DNA of 64,000 bases from Pseudomonas laurentiana (GTDB lineage: Bacteria > Pseudomonadota > Gammaproteobacteria > Pseudomonadales > Pseudomonadaceae), in contig NZ_BMQU01000002.1 of the NCBI RefSeq assembly GCF_014648275.1, positions 328,558-392,557 on the forward strand, read 5' to 3'. Below the pieces are notes generated by a model. It had not been told where the DNA came from and did no database searches. It saw nothing but the letters and a program-made list of their open reading frames with translations. The position numbers and the translations under genes were made by a program. The first letter of the stretch is position 1; the number at the start of each line of letters is the position of its first letter. This document shows positions 36,584 through 46,730 of the stretch, in pieces.

Positions 36584-37371
36584 CGGGGAATCTGCAGGGT
36601 CAGCGGCGCGACTGGCTGAGCAGGCAAGGTCAGTTGCTCATTGGCGTACAGGGCATCCAGCAAGTCCTCGGTCACGTCAGCAGCCGGTTTGTCAAAGACC
36701 AGGCGACCTTCACGAATACCGATCACCCGCGCGAAGTGGGCCAATGCCAGGTCTACCGCATGCAAGCTTGCGACCAGGGTAATACCTCGTACGCGGGCGT
36801 AGCTGCACAGGGTACCCAGGCTGTGTGCGGCGAGCACCGGATCCATCGCGGATACCGGTTCGTCGGCCAGCAGCAAGTCCGGCTGCTGGTACAGCACGCG
36901 GGCGATGCCCACGCGCTGCAATTGACCGCCGGACAATTGTTGGCACTGCACGAACAGTTTGTCTGCCAGGTCCAACGTCGACAGCACCGCACGCGCGCCC
37001 GCCACATCGATGGGGCGCAACAGGCTGAGCAACCCGCGCAACGTCCCCCACTGCCCCAGTCGGCCAGCCAATACCGTCGTGACCACCCGCTGACGCGGCG
37101 GCAAGGGTGGCACCTGATGAATCAGCCCCACCCGTGCGCGCAGCTTTTGCCGCAGTCGGGCCGGAAGGCGCCAGGGTCGCTGGCCAAGTACTTCCAGCTC
37201 GCCGCCAGCCGGCTCGATGGCCGTGGCAATCAGGTGCAACAAACTCGACTTGCCAGCACCAGAGGGGCCAATAATTGCCACCTGCTCGCCGGCCTCAATA
37301 GTCATGTTCAGGTCACGCAGGGCTTGCAGCGCGCCATGGTTGAGGCAGGCCCCGGTCAGTCGGATCGTCAT
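36577..37371 (-). CDS. ABC ATP-binding protein of a selenate/phosphonate-type importer (PhnC-like)
   Basis: 264 residues with Walker A GPSGAGKS (35-42), signature LSGGQLQRVGIAR (from 146), Walker B DLLLADEP (165-172) and the switch His in LVASLHAVDLAL. The motif LIHQVPPLPPRQRVVTTVLAG is the PhnC-type Q-loop region. It starts by overlapping the binding-protein stop (ATGA). Its C-terminal extension is short, so it lacks a regulatory domain. Confidence 0.9.
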   Translation of the reverse strand: MTIRLTGACLNHGALQALRDLNMTIEAGEQVAIIGPSGAGKSSLLHLIATAIEPAGGELEVLGQRPWRLPARLRQKLRARVGLIHQVPPLPPRQRVVTTVLAGRLGQWGTLRGLLSLLRPIDVAGARAVLSTLDLADKLFVQCQQLSGGQLQRVGIARVLYQQPDLLLADEPVSAMDPVLAAHSLGTLCSYARVRGITLVASLHAVDLALAHFARVIGIREGRLVFDKPAADVTEDLLDALYANEQLTLPAQPVAPLTLQIPRC

Positions 37372-38219
37372 TTCAGCAGTTCAGCAGCCCGCGCGGCCTC
37401 TTCGATACCGGCATAGTTCTCCGGGCGCGTTTCGATGAAACGAGTAGCCGCCTGCAGGTCCAGAATGGCCTTGTGCTCGGGGTTGGCTGGATCAAGGGCC
37501 AGGAACGCTGTCTTGATCTTCTGCGCCAGCACCGGATCGAGGCTGCCGCGCACGGTCCAGTTGTAGTCGAAGTAGGTAGGCGTAGTGGCGAACACATGCA
37601 CCTTGCTGGTATCGACCTTGCCTGAGGCTACCAGTTTGTCCCACACACTGGCGTTGAGCACACCGCCGTCGACCTTGCCCGCCTGCACCCAGGCAGCCGT
37701 CGCATCATGGGCCCCGGAATAGGCCACCCGACTGAAGAACGTTTCCGGCTTGATGCCGTCCTTGAGCATGAAGTAGCGCGGCATCAGGCTGCCGGAGGTG
37801 GACGATACCGAGCCAAAGGCAAAGGTCTTGCCCTTGAGGTCAGCCAACTGTTTGACCTGCGGGTCGGCCGTGATGAATTTGCTGGTAAACCGGGCGTCCT
37901 GCTCGCGCTGCACCAAAGGCATGGCACCCGGGCTTTTCTGGTGAACCTGGACGAAGGTGAAACCGCCGAGCCAGGCGAGGTCCAAGCGATCACTGGCCAA
38001 TGCCTCGACCACTGCCGGGTAGTCGGCCACCGGCACGAACTCCACCTTCATGCCCAACTGCTGCTCCAGGTAAGCGCCCAGCGGCTTGAACTTGCGCAGC
38101 AGCTCGGTTGGCGCCTCATCGGGAATCGCGCTGACGCGCAAGGTTTCGCTGGCCTGGGCCAGAAAAGCGGAACCACTCAGTACCAGGCCGGCAAGCAGTG
38201 CCAGGGTGTTTTTGAGCAT
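37368..38219 (-). CDS. Putative selenate ABC transporter substrate-binding protein (PhnD-like)
   Basis: 283 residues from ATG 38219, preceded by GGAGAATCCCC; an in-frame TTG upstream is less likely. The signal peptide ends at FLAQASETL. PhnD-like marks are VSAIPDEAPTELLRKFKPLG, DLAWLGGFTFVQVHQKSPGA and FGSVSSTSGSLMPRYFML. A defined subgroup of PhnD-like proteins occurs beside selD and is annotated as putative selenate-binding. The divergent selD-mnmH pair starts 118 bp away, so selenium supply is the best reading; phosphonate or phosphite remain possible. Confidence 0.82.
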   Translation of the reverse strand: MLKNTLALLAGLVLSGSAFLAQASETLRVSAIPDEAPTELLRKFKPLGAYLEQQLGMKVEFVPVADYPAVVEALASDRLDLAWLGGFTFVQVHQKSPGAMPLVQREQDARFTSKFITADPQVKQLADLKGKTFAFGSVSSTSGSLMPRYFMLKDGIKPETFFSRVAYSGAHDATAAWVQAGKVDGGVLNASVWDKLVASGKVDTSKVHVFATTPTYFDYNWTVRGSLDPVLAQKIKTAFLALDPANPEHKAILDLQAATRFIETRPENYAGIEEAARAAELLK

Positions 38220-38336
38220 GGGGATTCTCCGGTTCAACAGCGCAATAGGTAGGGCTTACAGGTGCCGAATTATAGGAGTTAGCAGCGCAAAGACCAGCTT
38301 TGCTAGAATCCGACGCGATAACTCCTGAGGTGTGAC

Positions 38337-39371
38337 ATGAGCGAACCCATTCGCCTGACCCAGTACAGCCACGGTGCTGGCTGCGGCTGCAAGATTTCTC
38401 CCAAGGTGCTGGACGTGATCCTGGCCGGTAGTGGCGCCCAACATCTGGACCCGAAACTCTGGGTCGGCAATGCCTCCCGCGATGATGCCGCCGTCTACGC
38501 ACTCGATGACGAACGCGGCGTGGTCTCGACCACCGACTTCTTCATGCCAATTGTCGATGACCCCTACGATTTCGGCCGTATTGCGGCAACCAACGCCATC
38601 AGCGACATCTATGCAATGGGTGGCGACCCACTCATGGCCATCGCGATCCTCGGCTGGCCGGTGAACCTGCTACCCGCAGAAGTGGCCCGCGAAGTGATTC
38701 GAGGTGGTCGCGCCGTATGCGATGCCGCAGGCATTCCCCTGGCGGGAGGCCACTCCATTGATGCACCCGAGCCGATTTTCGGCCTGGCCGTCACCGGCGT
38801 GGTCGAAAAACGCCACATGAAGCGTAACGACACCGCTACTCGCGGTTGCCGCCTCTACCTGAGCAAGCCACTGGGGATCGGCATCCTCACCACGGCGGAA
38901 AAAAAAGCCCGGTTGCGCGAACAGGACAAGTACCTGGCCCGCGACTGGATGTGCACCTTGAACACCCCCGGGAGCCGATTCGGCAAGCTGGAGGGTGTCA
39001 AGGCAATGACCGACGTCACCGGTTTCGGCCTGCTCGGCCACCTGGTGGAAATGGCCGACGGCAGCAACCTGACCGCACGCATCATCTACGGCGCCGTGCC
39101 GCGTCTGCCTGGTGTCGATTACTACCTGGCTGAAGGTTGCGTGCCCGGTGGCACGCAACGCAACTTCGACAGCTACGGCGAAAAGATCGCAGCCCTGAAT
39201 GATGAACAGAAAAACCTGCTCTGCGATCCACAGACCAGCGGCGGCCTGTTGGTCGCGGTAAGCCCTGAAGGTGAAGCCGAGTTCCTGACTGTAGCCGCCG
39301 AACTGGGCCTGACACTGGCCCCGATCGGTGAACTGGTCGAGCGACAGCGACACGCGGTAGAGGTGATGTAA
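38337..39371 (+). CDS. selD: Selenide, water dikinase
   Basis: 344 residues, very close to E. coli SelD throughout: [20 protein letters not shown] with catalytic C16 and K19, then [59 protein letters not shown] and [12 protein letters not shown]. It makes selenophosphate from selenide and ATP. The active-site Cys is encoded as Cys, not Sec. It is coupled to mnmH (TAATG overlap), so at least one use of its product is tRNA 2-selenouridine. Confidence 0.97.
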   Translation: MSEPIRLTQYSHGAGCGCKISPKVLDVILAGSGAQHLDPKLWVGNASRDDAAVYALDDERGVVSTTDFFMPIVDDPYDFGRIAATNAISDIYAMGGDPLMAIAILGWPVNLLPAEVAREVIRGGRAVCDAAGIPLAGGHSIDAPEPIFGLAVTGVVEKRHMKRNDTATRGCRLYLSKPLGIGILTTAEKKARLREQDKYLARDWMCTLNTPGSRFGKLEGVKAMTDVTGFGLLGHLVEMADGSNLTARIIYGAVPRLPGVDYYLAEGCVPGGTQRNFDSYGEKIAALNDEQKNLLCDPQTSGGLLVAVSPEGEAEFLTVAAELGLTLAPIGELVERQRHAVEVM

Positions 39372-40474
39372 TGGCTGACAACACCTGTGACTACCGCACA
39401 CTGTTTCTCAAGGATGTTGCGCTGATGGACGTTCGCGCCCCCGTTGAGTTCAACAAAGGGGCCTTCCCCTGCGCAATCAACCAGCCCTTGATGAACGATC
39501 AGGAACGTCAGCGGGTTGGCACCTGCTATAAGCAGCATGGCCAGCAAGCCGCTATCGAACTGGGCCACCAACTCGTAAGCGGCAAAACCAAGGACGAGCG
39601 TATCGCCGCCTGGACAGCCTTTGCCAAGGCTAATCCAAGTGGTTACCTGTACTGCTTTCGTGGCGGGCTGCGCTCACAGATCACCCAGCAATGGCTCAAG
39701 GATGAGGCCGGTATCGACTACCCGCGTGTAGTCGGCGGCTACAAGGCGATGCGGACCTTCCTCCTGGAGACCACCCAGCAGGCGGTGGGCCACTGCGATT
39801 TCGTGCTGGTAGGCGGGCTCACCGGCACCGGCAAGACCGAGGTGATCCACGCCTTGCGCAACGCCATTGACCTGGAAGGGCTGGCCAACCACCGTGGCTC
39901 GAGCTTCGGCAAGCGCGCCACCGGCCAACCGGCACAGATTGACTTTGAAAACCGCCTGGCCATCGACCTGCTGAAAAAGCGCGATGCTGGTATCGAACAG
40001 TTCGTGCTGGAGGACGAAAGCCGCCTGGTCGGCAGCTGCAACCTGCCTCTGGAGCTCTACCAGGGCATGCAGCAGTACCCCATGGTCTGGCTGGAAGACA
40101 GCCTGGAACACCGTATCGAACGCATCCTTCAGGACTACGTCACAGGTTTGTGTGCCGAGTTCATCGCCGTCCACGGCGAGGAGACGGGGTTCGCACAGTA
40201 TGCCCAGCGCCTGCAAAACAGCATGGCGAACATCCAGAAACGCCTGGGTGGCGAGCGCTACAAGCGTTTCTCTACCCTGCTGCAGGACGCGCTCGATGAG
40301 CAGCAACGCAGTGCTCAGGTCGACTTGCACCGCGGTTGGATCGCAGGCCTGCTGAACGAGTATTACGACCCGATGTACGCCTTCCAGCGCGCCAGCAAGA
40401 ACGAACGGGTTGAGTTCGTCGGTAGCCAACAGGCGCTGATCGAGTATCTGCAACAGCGCGCAATACGTCGATAA
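39371..40474 (+). CDS. mnmH: tRNA 2-selenouridine synthase
   Basis: 367 residues. The N-terminal rhodanese domain carries the catalytic Cys in [12 protein letters not shown] (C95), and a P-loop domain begins at [14 protein letters not shown] (149-162). It replaces the sulfur of 2-thiouridine by selenium at the wobble position of Lys, Glu and Gln tRNAs through a geranylated intermediate. The start ATG shares a base with the selD stop. Also known as selU/ybbB. Confidence 0.96.
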   Translation: MADNTCDYRTLFLKDVALMDVRAPVEFNKGAFPCAINQPLMNDQERQRVGTCYKQHGQQAAIELGHQLVSGKTKDERIAAWTAFAKANPSGYLYCFRGGLRSQITQQWLKDEAGIDYPRVVGGYKAMRTFLLETTQQAVGHCDFVLVGGLTGTGKTEVIHALRNAIDLEGLANHRGSSFGKRATGQPAQIDFENRLAIDLLKKRDAGIEQFVLEDESRLVGSCNLPLELYQGMQQYPMVWLEDSLEHRIERILQDYVTGLCAEFIAVHGEETGFAQYAQRLQNSMANIQKRLGGERYKRFSTLLQDALDEQQRSAQVDLHRGWIAGLLNEYYDPMYAFQRASKNERVEFVGSQQALIEYLQQRAIRR

Positions 40475-40693
40475 CCGAAAAGTTTCATGAACGGCACCCG
40501 ACACACAAAGTAACATTCGCACGCACCGTTATAAGGTTACACGGCCTCAAACAATGCAGGGTCAACCATTGCACTGTGACCGGCCGTGAGCCCATGCATC
40601 TATCCGCCCCATGGGCTTTACTCAAAAAGCATGGCGCTTCCCCCGTCGACAGCCCGCTGAGCCATGCCCTGATCTTGAATGTACGGAGTGCTG

Positions 40694-42640
40694 ATGAGGG
40701 TCGACCTCGACACTGATAAAGCCCAGCTGGCAGCCCTGCCGCGCTTCCAGCATGCAGCCTTGCATGCCCGACACCTCCTGATCATGGGGCTGGTATCAGG
40801 CGTGCTGATTGGTCTGCTGTTGCTCGCGGCACTTTTTGTTGACTTGTTTGCCGCCGACTCAATCTGGCTGCCCCTGCTGTGCAACACTGCGGCCACGCTG
40901 CTCTTGCTGGCCGCTGCCACACAGGCGGCCTGGCGTGTTGCCAAATGGCGCGCCAGTGCCTTGCAGGATGAACCAACACCAGGCGCGGATGGCTCCAACA
41001 GCAATACCGAGCAATCCCTGGCAGCACTCAGCCCCTATGACCGCCTGCTGGAGCATGTCAGTCAGGGCAGCCTTGCCTTGCTACGCCACATTGGGCTCAG
41101 CGCAGTCTGGATCACCGGGCTTTCGCTGCTGGCATTACTCTGTGTAAAGGGAGGCTGGCGCCTCGACCTGCCCGCAGCGCCACTTGGGCAGAATGCAAGC
41201 GTAGCGGTCGGTGTGGCGTTACTGGTGGCTTTCGCACTGCTAGTGCTGGAGCGACAGCTCAGCGCCAACAGCTCACTGCAGTGGCCTGAGGCAGCTGGCC
41301 TGGCGATGCTCAGCCGGGTGGTTATCGCCAGCCTCCTGATCGCCGCCCTGTGCCTGTCCTTTGTCTCGGCCGAAACAAATTGGCCAGTACGCCTGGCGGT
41401 GCTGAGTGGCCTGCTGCCCGCACTGGTGGCGCTGGAGTTGATACTGCGCGCGCTGCTCTCTGTCTTCAGCCCACAACGTCCAACCATTGAGCCACAGTTC
41501 ATCGCTGAGAGTTTCATTGCCAGCTTGCTACAGTGGCCGCCACGCCCCCTGGACAGCCTGCAAGACGCACTGCAACAACGCTTTGGTATCGATCTGCGCC
41601 AGGTATGGGCATTCGGGTTCATGCGTCGAGCATTTCTGCCAGTGCTGACGCTGGTCGCGCTGGTAGGCTGGCTACTCAGCGGCATCAGCGAAGTGCCCAT
41701 GAACGAACGTGGCATCTACGAACGCTTTGGCAAGCCGATGGAAGTGCTCAATCCAGGGCTCCACGCCGGATTGCCCTGGCCGTTTGGCCGGGTACGAGCC
41801 GTGGAGAACGGTGTTATCCACGAAGTGGCGAGTAGCAGCGGCGAGCTTTCCTCGGAGACCGCAACCACTGCCGAAGGGCCTGCGCCAGACAGCGCCAACC
41901 GCATGTGGGATGCCTCGCACCAGAGCGAGAAGTCGCAAGTCATCGCCAGTGCGAACGACGGCAAGCAGAGCTTCCAGGTGGTCAACATGGACGTGCGCTT
42001 TGTCTACCGCATTGGTCTGAGCGATCAGGCCGCACTGGCGGCGACCTATAACAGTGCCGACGTGCCAGCCTTGATCCGCAGCACCGCCAGCCGGGTGCTG
42101 GTTCACAACTTCGCCACGCGCACCCTCGATGATCTTCTCGGAGAGGAGCGGCTGGCACTGGCTGCGGACATCGGCAATGCCGTACAGGGCGACCTCGACC
42201 GCATGAACAGTGGCGTCGAACTTCTCGCCACGGTCGTCGAAGCCATCCACCCGCCTGCGGGTGCTGCCAATGCCTATCACGGCGTACAGGCCGCGCAAAT
42301 CGGGGCCAAGGCACTGATTGCCCGAGAACGCGGCACAGCGGCCGAAACGACCCATCAGGCACGACTGCAAGCCAGCATTATCAGTGATCGTGCCAATGCC
42401 GCCGCCCATGAGACGCAGGCCGCAGCACACGCCGCCGGCTTGCGCTTCGATGCCGAGCAACGCGCCTGGCGCACTGCCGGCCAAGCCTTTATCAATGAAC
42501 AGTACTTCAGCCAACTTGGCCTGGGCCTAGCCAACGCCAAGGCGTTGATACTCGATCACCGTATCGCCGTGCAGGAACCGCCAACCCTCGACCTCAGAAC
42601 TTTTGCCGCGCCAATCGACCCCGGCAAAGCACATCCGTAA
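40694..42640 (+). CDS. SPFH/band-7 membrane protein, HflK-like, with long N-terminal membrane region
   Basis: 648 residues from ATG 40694 (GGAG five bases upstream); an ATG five codons earlier lacks a site. About seven membrane helices fill residues 30-330, which HflK does not have. The SPFH domain follows (about 335-560): VPMNERGIYERFGKPMEVLN, GLHAGLPWPFGRVRAVENGV, LATVVEAIHPPAGAANAYHG. A coiled alanine-rich region ends the protein. Such proteins form large membrane rings and modulate proteases or membrane proteins; no FtsH is nearby. It heads an operon of three SPFH genes plus a metal ATPase. Confidence 0.85.
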   Translation: MRVDLDTDKAQLAALPRFQHAALHARHLLIMGLVSGVLIGLLLLAALFVDLFAADSIWLPLLCNTAATLLLLAAATQAAWRVAKWRASALQDEPTPGADGSNSNTEQSLAALSPYDRLLEHVSQGSLALLRHIGLSAVWITGLSLLALLCVKGGWRLDLPAAPLGQNASVAVGVALLVAFALLVLERQLSANSSLQWPEAAGLAMLSRVVIASLLIAALCLSFVSAETNWPVRLAVLSGLLPALVALELILRALLSVFSPQRPTIEPQFIAESFIASLLQWPPRPLDSLQDALQQRFGIDLRQVWAFGFMRRAFLPVLTLVALVGWLLSGISEVPMNERGIYERFGKPMEVLNPGLHAGLPWPFGRVRAVENGVIHEVASSSGELSSETATTAEGPAPDSANRMWDASHQSEKSQVIASANDGKQSFQVVNMDVRFVYRIGLSDQAALAATYNSADVPALIRSTASRVLVHNFATRTLDDLLGEERLALAADIGNAVQGDLDRMNSGVELLATVVEAIHPPAGAANAYHGVQAAQIGAKALIARERGTAAETTHQARLQASIISDRANAAAHETQAAAHAAGLRFDAEQRAWRTAGQAFINEQYFSQLGLGLANAKALILDHRIAVQEPPTLDLRTFAAPIDPGKAHP

Positions 42641-42661
42641 CGGCCAGCAGGAGCGCACCCT

Positions 42662-43675
42662 TTGAGTTCATCGCACAGCCACTCCGGGCATGCCCACGAC
42701 CATCACGATCACGATCATGACCACCCACCGACGTCCGGTGCATTGCCTTGGCGGCGCATCGCCTTGGCGGCACTGCTGGTACTGTTCGCCGCCGCGTCCG
42801 CCTGCCTGGTGCAAGTACGCTCAGGCGAGGCCACAGTGATCACCCGCTTCGGCAATCCGGCACGGGTGCTACTGGATCCTGGCCTAGCCTGGCGCCTGCC
42901 CGCGCCCTTCGAGTCGGCAATACCGGTTGATCTGCGCCTGCGTACAACCTCCAGCGGCTTGCAAGATGTCGGTACGCGCGATGGCCTGCGCATCATCGTG
43001 CAGGCCTACGTTGCCTGGCAGGTACAAGCCGACCCGGAAAACATCCAGCGTTTCATGCGGGCGGTACAGAACCAGCCCGACGAAGCTGCGCGACAAATCC
43101 GCACCTTCGTCGGCTCGGCATTGGAAACCAGCGCCAGCGGCTTCGATCTTGCCAGCCTGGTCAACACCGACGCCAACCAAGTGCATATTGCCGACTTTGA
43201 GGCACGCTTGCGTGGGCAAATCGAACAACAGTTGCTCAGCACCTACGGTGTACGCGTCTTGCAGGTGGGCATTGAGCGCCTGACGCTACCCTCGGTCACC
43301 CTGGGGGCCACGGTCGACCGCATGCGTGCCGAACGTGAAACCATTGCCACTGAACGCACTGCCGAGGGCAAACACCTGGCCGCCGAAATTCGCTCTGCGG
43401 CTGAACGCGATGCGCGTATTTTGCAGGCCGATGCATCGGTACAGGCCGCCAGTATTGAAGCCCAATCGCGGGTCCAGGCCGCCGAGCTCTACGGTAAGGC
43501 CTACGCCAGCGCCCCCGAGTTGTACAACCTGCTGCGCTCGCTGGATACCTTGGGCACCCTGGTCAATGCCAACACGCGCTTGATCCTGCGCACCGACGCG
43601 GCGCCCTTCCGGACATTGGTCGAGGGGCCCGCGAACCTGGTACCTCCCGGGCATAACGGCGGACAGCAACCGTGA
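42662..43675 (+). CDS. SPFH/band-7 protein, HflC-like, with His-rich N terminus
   Basis: About 337 residues from a TTG start supported by AGGAG eight bases upstream. The N-terminal 20 residues are almost all His and Asp (SSHSHSGHAHDHHDHDHD), a likely metal-binding cytoplasmic tail, followed by one membrane helix (IALAALLVLFAAASACLV) and the SPFH domain (SGEATVITRFGNPARVLLDP, GVRVLQVGIERLTLPSVTLG, MRAERETIATERTAEGKHLA). HflC does not have a His-rich tail, which ties this protein to metal handling by the ATPase at the end of the operon. Its stop overlaps the next start. Confidence 0.85.
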   Translation: MSSSHSHSGHAHDHHDHDHDHPPTSGALPWRRIALAALLVLFAAASACLVQVRSGEATVITRFGNPARVLLDPGLAWRLPAPFESAIPVDLRLRTTSSGLQDVGTRDGLRIIVQAYVAWQVQADPENIQRFMRAVQNQPDEAARQIRTFVGSALETSASGFDLASLVNTDANQVHIADFEARLRGQIEQQLLSTYGVRVLQVGIERLTLPSVTLGATVDRMRAERETIATERTAEGKHLAAEIRSAAERDARILQADASVQAASIEAQSRVQAAELYGKAYASAPELYNLLRSLDTLGTLVNANTRLILRTDAAPFRTLVEGPANLVPPGHNGGQQP

Positions 43676-44718
43676 ACCCTGAACGTAACGTATCCGCATC
43701 AGACAGCCCTTGGCTACAGGCCAGCCGCCTGGCCTTTATCGCCCTCTACGGGATTACCCTGGTGGCCGCACTTGGCTGGGCAATTTCCAACATTCGCCAG
43801 ATTGGTCCTGAAAGCCGAGCGGTGGTACTGCGCTTGGGCGCACTGACGCGGATAGAGAACGCGGGCCTGCTGTTGGCCTGGCCGCGGCCCTTGGAGCAAG
43901 TGGTACTGCTGCCATCAGCCGATCGCATCATCGAACGACGCGTCGAAACCTTGCTGCGTTCGGCGCAGGCACAAAAAGCCGAGCTTGGCGCTGGACCGCT
44001 CGGCGATGCACTGGCCGGCTCCGGTTATTTGCTGACCGGCGACGCCGGGGTCGTCCAACTGGATGTGCGGTTGTTTTATAAAGTCACCGACCCCTACGCC
44101 TATGTCCTTCAGGGCGAACATGTTGCACCTGCGCTGGATCGCCTGGTAGCACGCAGTGCAGTGACCGTCTGTGCCTCACGCGACCTTGACACCATTCTGG
44201 TTGCACGCCCGGAACTGGTCGGTACTGACAACCAGCTTGCCGAACGCCGCGAGCGCCTGCGCAGTGACCTGGTACAGGGCATCAACACACAGCTGGCCGC
44301 ACTGGAGGCAACCGGCACCGGACTGGGCATACACATCGAGCGGGTCGATCTGCAATCGAGCCTGCCACGCGACGCCGTGAATGCCTTCAATGCCGTACTG
44401 ACCGCCAGTCAGCAGGCGGAAAAGAACGTCGCCAGTGCACGCAACGACGCCGCCAAGCAAATTCAAGCGGCAACGCAGGCGGCGGATCGCACCCTTCAGG
44501 TAGCCAAAGCCCAAGCCGGCGAACGTGTCGCCAGGGCCAACACCGACACGGCAACCATCATCAGCCTGGCCCAAACACAGCGTACGCATACTGACCCTGG
44601 CTTGCTGCTGCGCCTCTATCGCGAACGTATCACGAAGATTCTTGCACAAGCCGGCTCGATTACCACCCTTGACCCCCATGACGATGCCCACCTTATCCTG
44701 CAGGGCACGCAACCATGA
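43672..44718 (+). CDS. Third SPFH/band-7 membrane protein
   Basis: About 348 residues from a GTG overlapping the previous stop (GTGA). One membrane helix (LAFIALYGITLVAALGWAIS) is followed by an SPFH domain (IGPESRAVVLRLGALTRIEN, AGLLLAWPRPLEQVVLLPSA, LDVRLFYKVTDPYAYVLQGE) and an Ala/Gln-rich coiled coil (EKNVASARNDAAKQIQAATQ). It is more distant from HflC/HflK than its neighbours. The P-type ATPase start overlaps its stop, so all four genes should be made in fixed ratio. Confidence 0.83.
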   Translation: MNPERNVSASDSPWLQASRLAFIALYGITLVAALGWAISNIRQIGPESRAVVLRLGALTRIENAGLLLAWPRPLEQVVLLPSADRIIERRVETLLRSAQAQKAELGAGPLGDALAGSGYLLTGDAGVVQLDVRLFYKVTDPYAYVLQGEHVAPALDRLVARSAVTVCASRDLDTILVARPELVGTDNQLAERRERLRSDLVQGINTQLAALEATGTGLGIHIERVDLQSSLPRDAVNAFNAVLTASQQAEKNVASARNDAAKQIQAATQAADRTLQVAKAQAGERVARANTDTATIISLAQTQRTHTDPGLLLRLYRERITKILAQAGSITTLDPHDDAHLILQGTQP

Positions 44719-46688
44719 GTGAGCACACCGGGATGCCCCATACCCACGATCAGCGCGGCCATGATCACGCGGCCCACTGCCACTCGCATGCGCATTTCAC
44801 CACTGCACTGCTCAGCCAGGCTGAACAGCGCAGTGCCGCCCGACAACTGAGTCTGGCAATGGTCGCCCTGGGCCTTCTCGGCCTTGGGCTACTATGGCGC
44901 GGGTTCGCGGCGCAGCAGGAAGGCGTCAGCCAACTGTTGTTCGGGGCCGCCTCGTTGCTCGTCGCACTCCCGGTGTTGAAAGCCGCCTGGGGCAGCCTGC
45001 GCCATCCAAGCCTGCACGGCATCACTGATCAACTTATCGCACTAGCCATGATTGGCGCATGGGCCAGTGGTGACCTGCTGACCGCAGCGCTGTTGCCGAT
45101 CATCATGATATTCGGACATGTGCTTGAGGAGCGTAGCGTCATAGGCTCTCAAGAAGCCATCGAGGCGCTTGGGCGACTGACGCGCAGCCAGGCCAGGCTG
45201 ATTGACGCCGACGGCGGCATACGCGAAGTGGACAACACTGAACTGCGGTCCGGCGATCAAATTGAAGTGCGCGCCGGAGACCGCATACCCGCAGACGGCC
45301 GGGTGCTTGAAGGCCAGGCCAGCCTCGATACGGCGCCCATCACCGGCGAGTCGGTACCGCTTGAGGCCAGTGCAGGCACCGAGGTGTTCGGCGGAGCAAT
45401 CAACCTCGATGGATTGCTGCGTATCGAGGTCACCCGCATCGGCGAGGCCTCGACACTGGGCAAAGTCATCGCCTTGATGCAGAGCGCCGAACGCGCCAAA
45501 CCGCCCATCACACGCCTGCTTGAACGTTACGCCGGGCGCTACATGACGCTGGTCTTAATGATTGCAGCGGTAACCTGGTTCATCAGTAACGACGCCCAGG
45601 CCCTACTGGCCGTGCTGGTAGCGGCCTGCCCGTGTGCACTGGTGCTGTCGGCCCCGGCAACGGCCATCGCCGGCATCGCAGTCGCGGCGCGGCATGGCAT
45701 CCTGATCCGCAGTTCGGCATTCCTTGAAGAGTTTGCCGACCTCAGCTCATTGGTGATCGACAAGACAGGGACACTGACCTACGGCACACTGCAGCTACAA
45801 AGTATCAAGGCCTGCGACGACACAGGCGTCGATCAGGAAACACTGTTGCAACTGGCCGCAAGCCTGGGTGCCGCCAGCAGCCACCCGGTCAGTCGTGCGC
45901 TGGCCAACCTGACACCGCATGACGCCTACCATCCTCTGGAGGGTATCCACGAACGCAAAGGGCTTGGCGTGATCGCCAGAACGGCATCAGGTGAGGCGGC
46001 CCTAGGCCGCGCTGAACTGTTCGCCCAGCTGGGTATTGCAACGCCCGAAGTACCTCGACATGACGGGCCGATTGCCGGTCTCGCTTTGAATGGGCGCTTC
46101 CTGGGCTGGCTGCTACTCACCGACCGGGTGCGCCCAGAAGCATCTGTGGCGCTGGCCGATCTGCGTGAGCTTGGACTGGGTCGGCAGTTACTGCTGACCG
46201 GCGATCGCAAGCCGGTGGCAGACACCTTGGCACATGAGGTCGGTATTTCCGAGGTTGTCGCCCAAGCATTGCCCGAAGACAAACTGCATCGGGTCAATGC
46301 AGAAATCCGTAAAGGATTCCGTCCGTTGGTGGTCGGCGACGGCATCAACGACTCGCTGGCACTCAAGGCCGGTGTCGTGGGTGTCGCTATGGGCGCTGGT
46401 GGTGCTGACATCGCGCTGGCGTCAGCCGATATCGTGCTGATAGGCAGCGATTTGCGTCGACTGGGAACCTGTGTGCGACTCAGCCGCCAGTGCCGCCGTA
46501 CGTTACAGGTGAATGTCGCGATCGGTCTGGGCTGGACACTCGCCATCATCGCCGCTGCCGCGTTTGGCCTGCTCGGCAGCGCCGGAGCAATGATTGCCGC
46601 GATCCTGCACAACCTCAGTACCTTGCTGGTACTGGGCAACGCTGGTCGCCTGCTGCGTTTCGAGGAAGCACTACGCACGCTGGACTGA
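44715..46688 (+). CDS. Heavy-metal P1B-type ATPase with His-rich N terminus
   Basis: 657 residues. The N terminus is His-rich (HTHDQRGHDHAAHCHSHAHF) instead of a ferredoxin-like HMA domain. Core motifs are the actuator ITGESVP, the membrane metal site CPC (305-307, AACPCALVLSAPATA), the phosphorylation site DKTGTLTYG (D349), SSHPVSRAL and GDGINDSLAL. It pumps soft metal cations out of the cytoplasm; Zn, Co, Cd or Cu cannot be separated by eye. Coupling to three SPFH proteins is unusual and suggests a scaffolded pump. DmeR/DmeF-like genes follow. Confidence 0.92.
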   Translation: MSEHTGMPHTHDQRGHDHAAHCHSHAHFTTALLSQAEQRSAARQLSLAMVALGLLGLGLLWRGFAAQQEGVSQLLFGAASLLVALPVLKAAWGSLRHPSLHGITDQLIALAMIGAWASGDLLTAALLPIIMIFGHVLEERSVIGSQEAIEALGRLTRSQARLIDADGGIREVDNTELRSGDQIEVRAGDRIPADGRVLEGQASLDTAPITGESVPLEASAGTEVFGGAINLDGLLRIEVTRIGEASTLGKVIALMQSAERAKPPITRLLERYAGRYMTLVLMIAAVTWFISNDAQALLAVLVAACPCALVLSAPATAIAGIAVAARHGILIRSSAFLEEFADLSSLVIDKTGTLTYGTLQLQSIKACDDTGVDQETLLQLAASLGAASSHPVSRALANLTPHDAYHPLEGIHERKGLGVIARTASGEAALGRAELFAQLGIATPEVPRHDGPIAGLALNGRFLGWLLLTDRVRPEASVALADLRELGLGRQLLLTGDRKPVADTLAHEVGISEVVAQALPEDKLHRVNAEIRKGFRPLVVGDGINDSLALKAGVVGVAMGAGGADIALASADIVLIGSDLRRLGTCVRLSRQCRRTLQVNVAIGLGWTLAIIAAAAFGLLGSAGAMIAAILHNLSTLLVLGNAGRLLRFEEALRTLD

Positions 46689-46730
46689 GCAACAGGCACT
46701 CCATTCGACGGGTTCGAAGCCCGGATCGCC

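Noticed and set aside
46703-46726. tRNA T-arm-like sequence CGGGTTCGAAGCCCG after the P-type ATPase
   Set aside because: There is no room for a 72-base tRNA between the ATPase stop (46688) and this arm, and no acceptor partner or anticodon arm; it is only a short hairpin.
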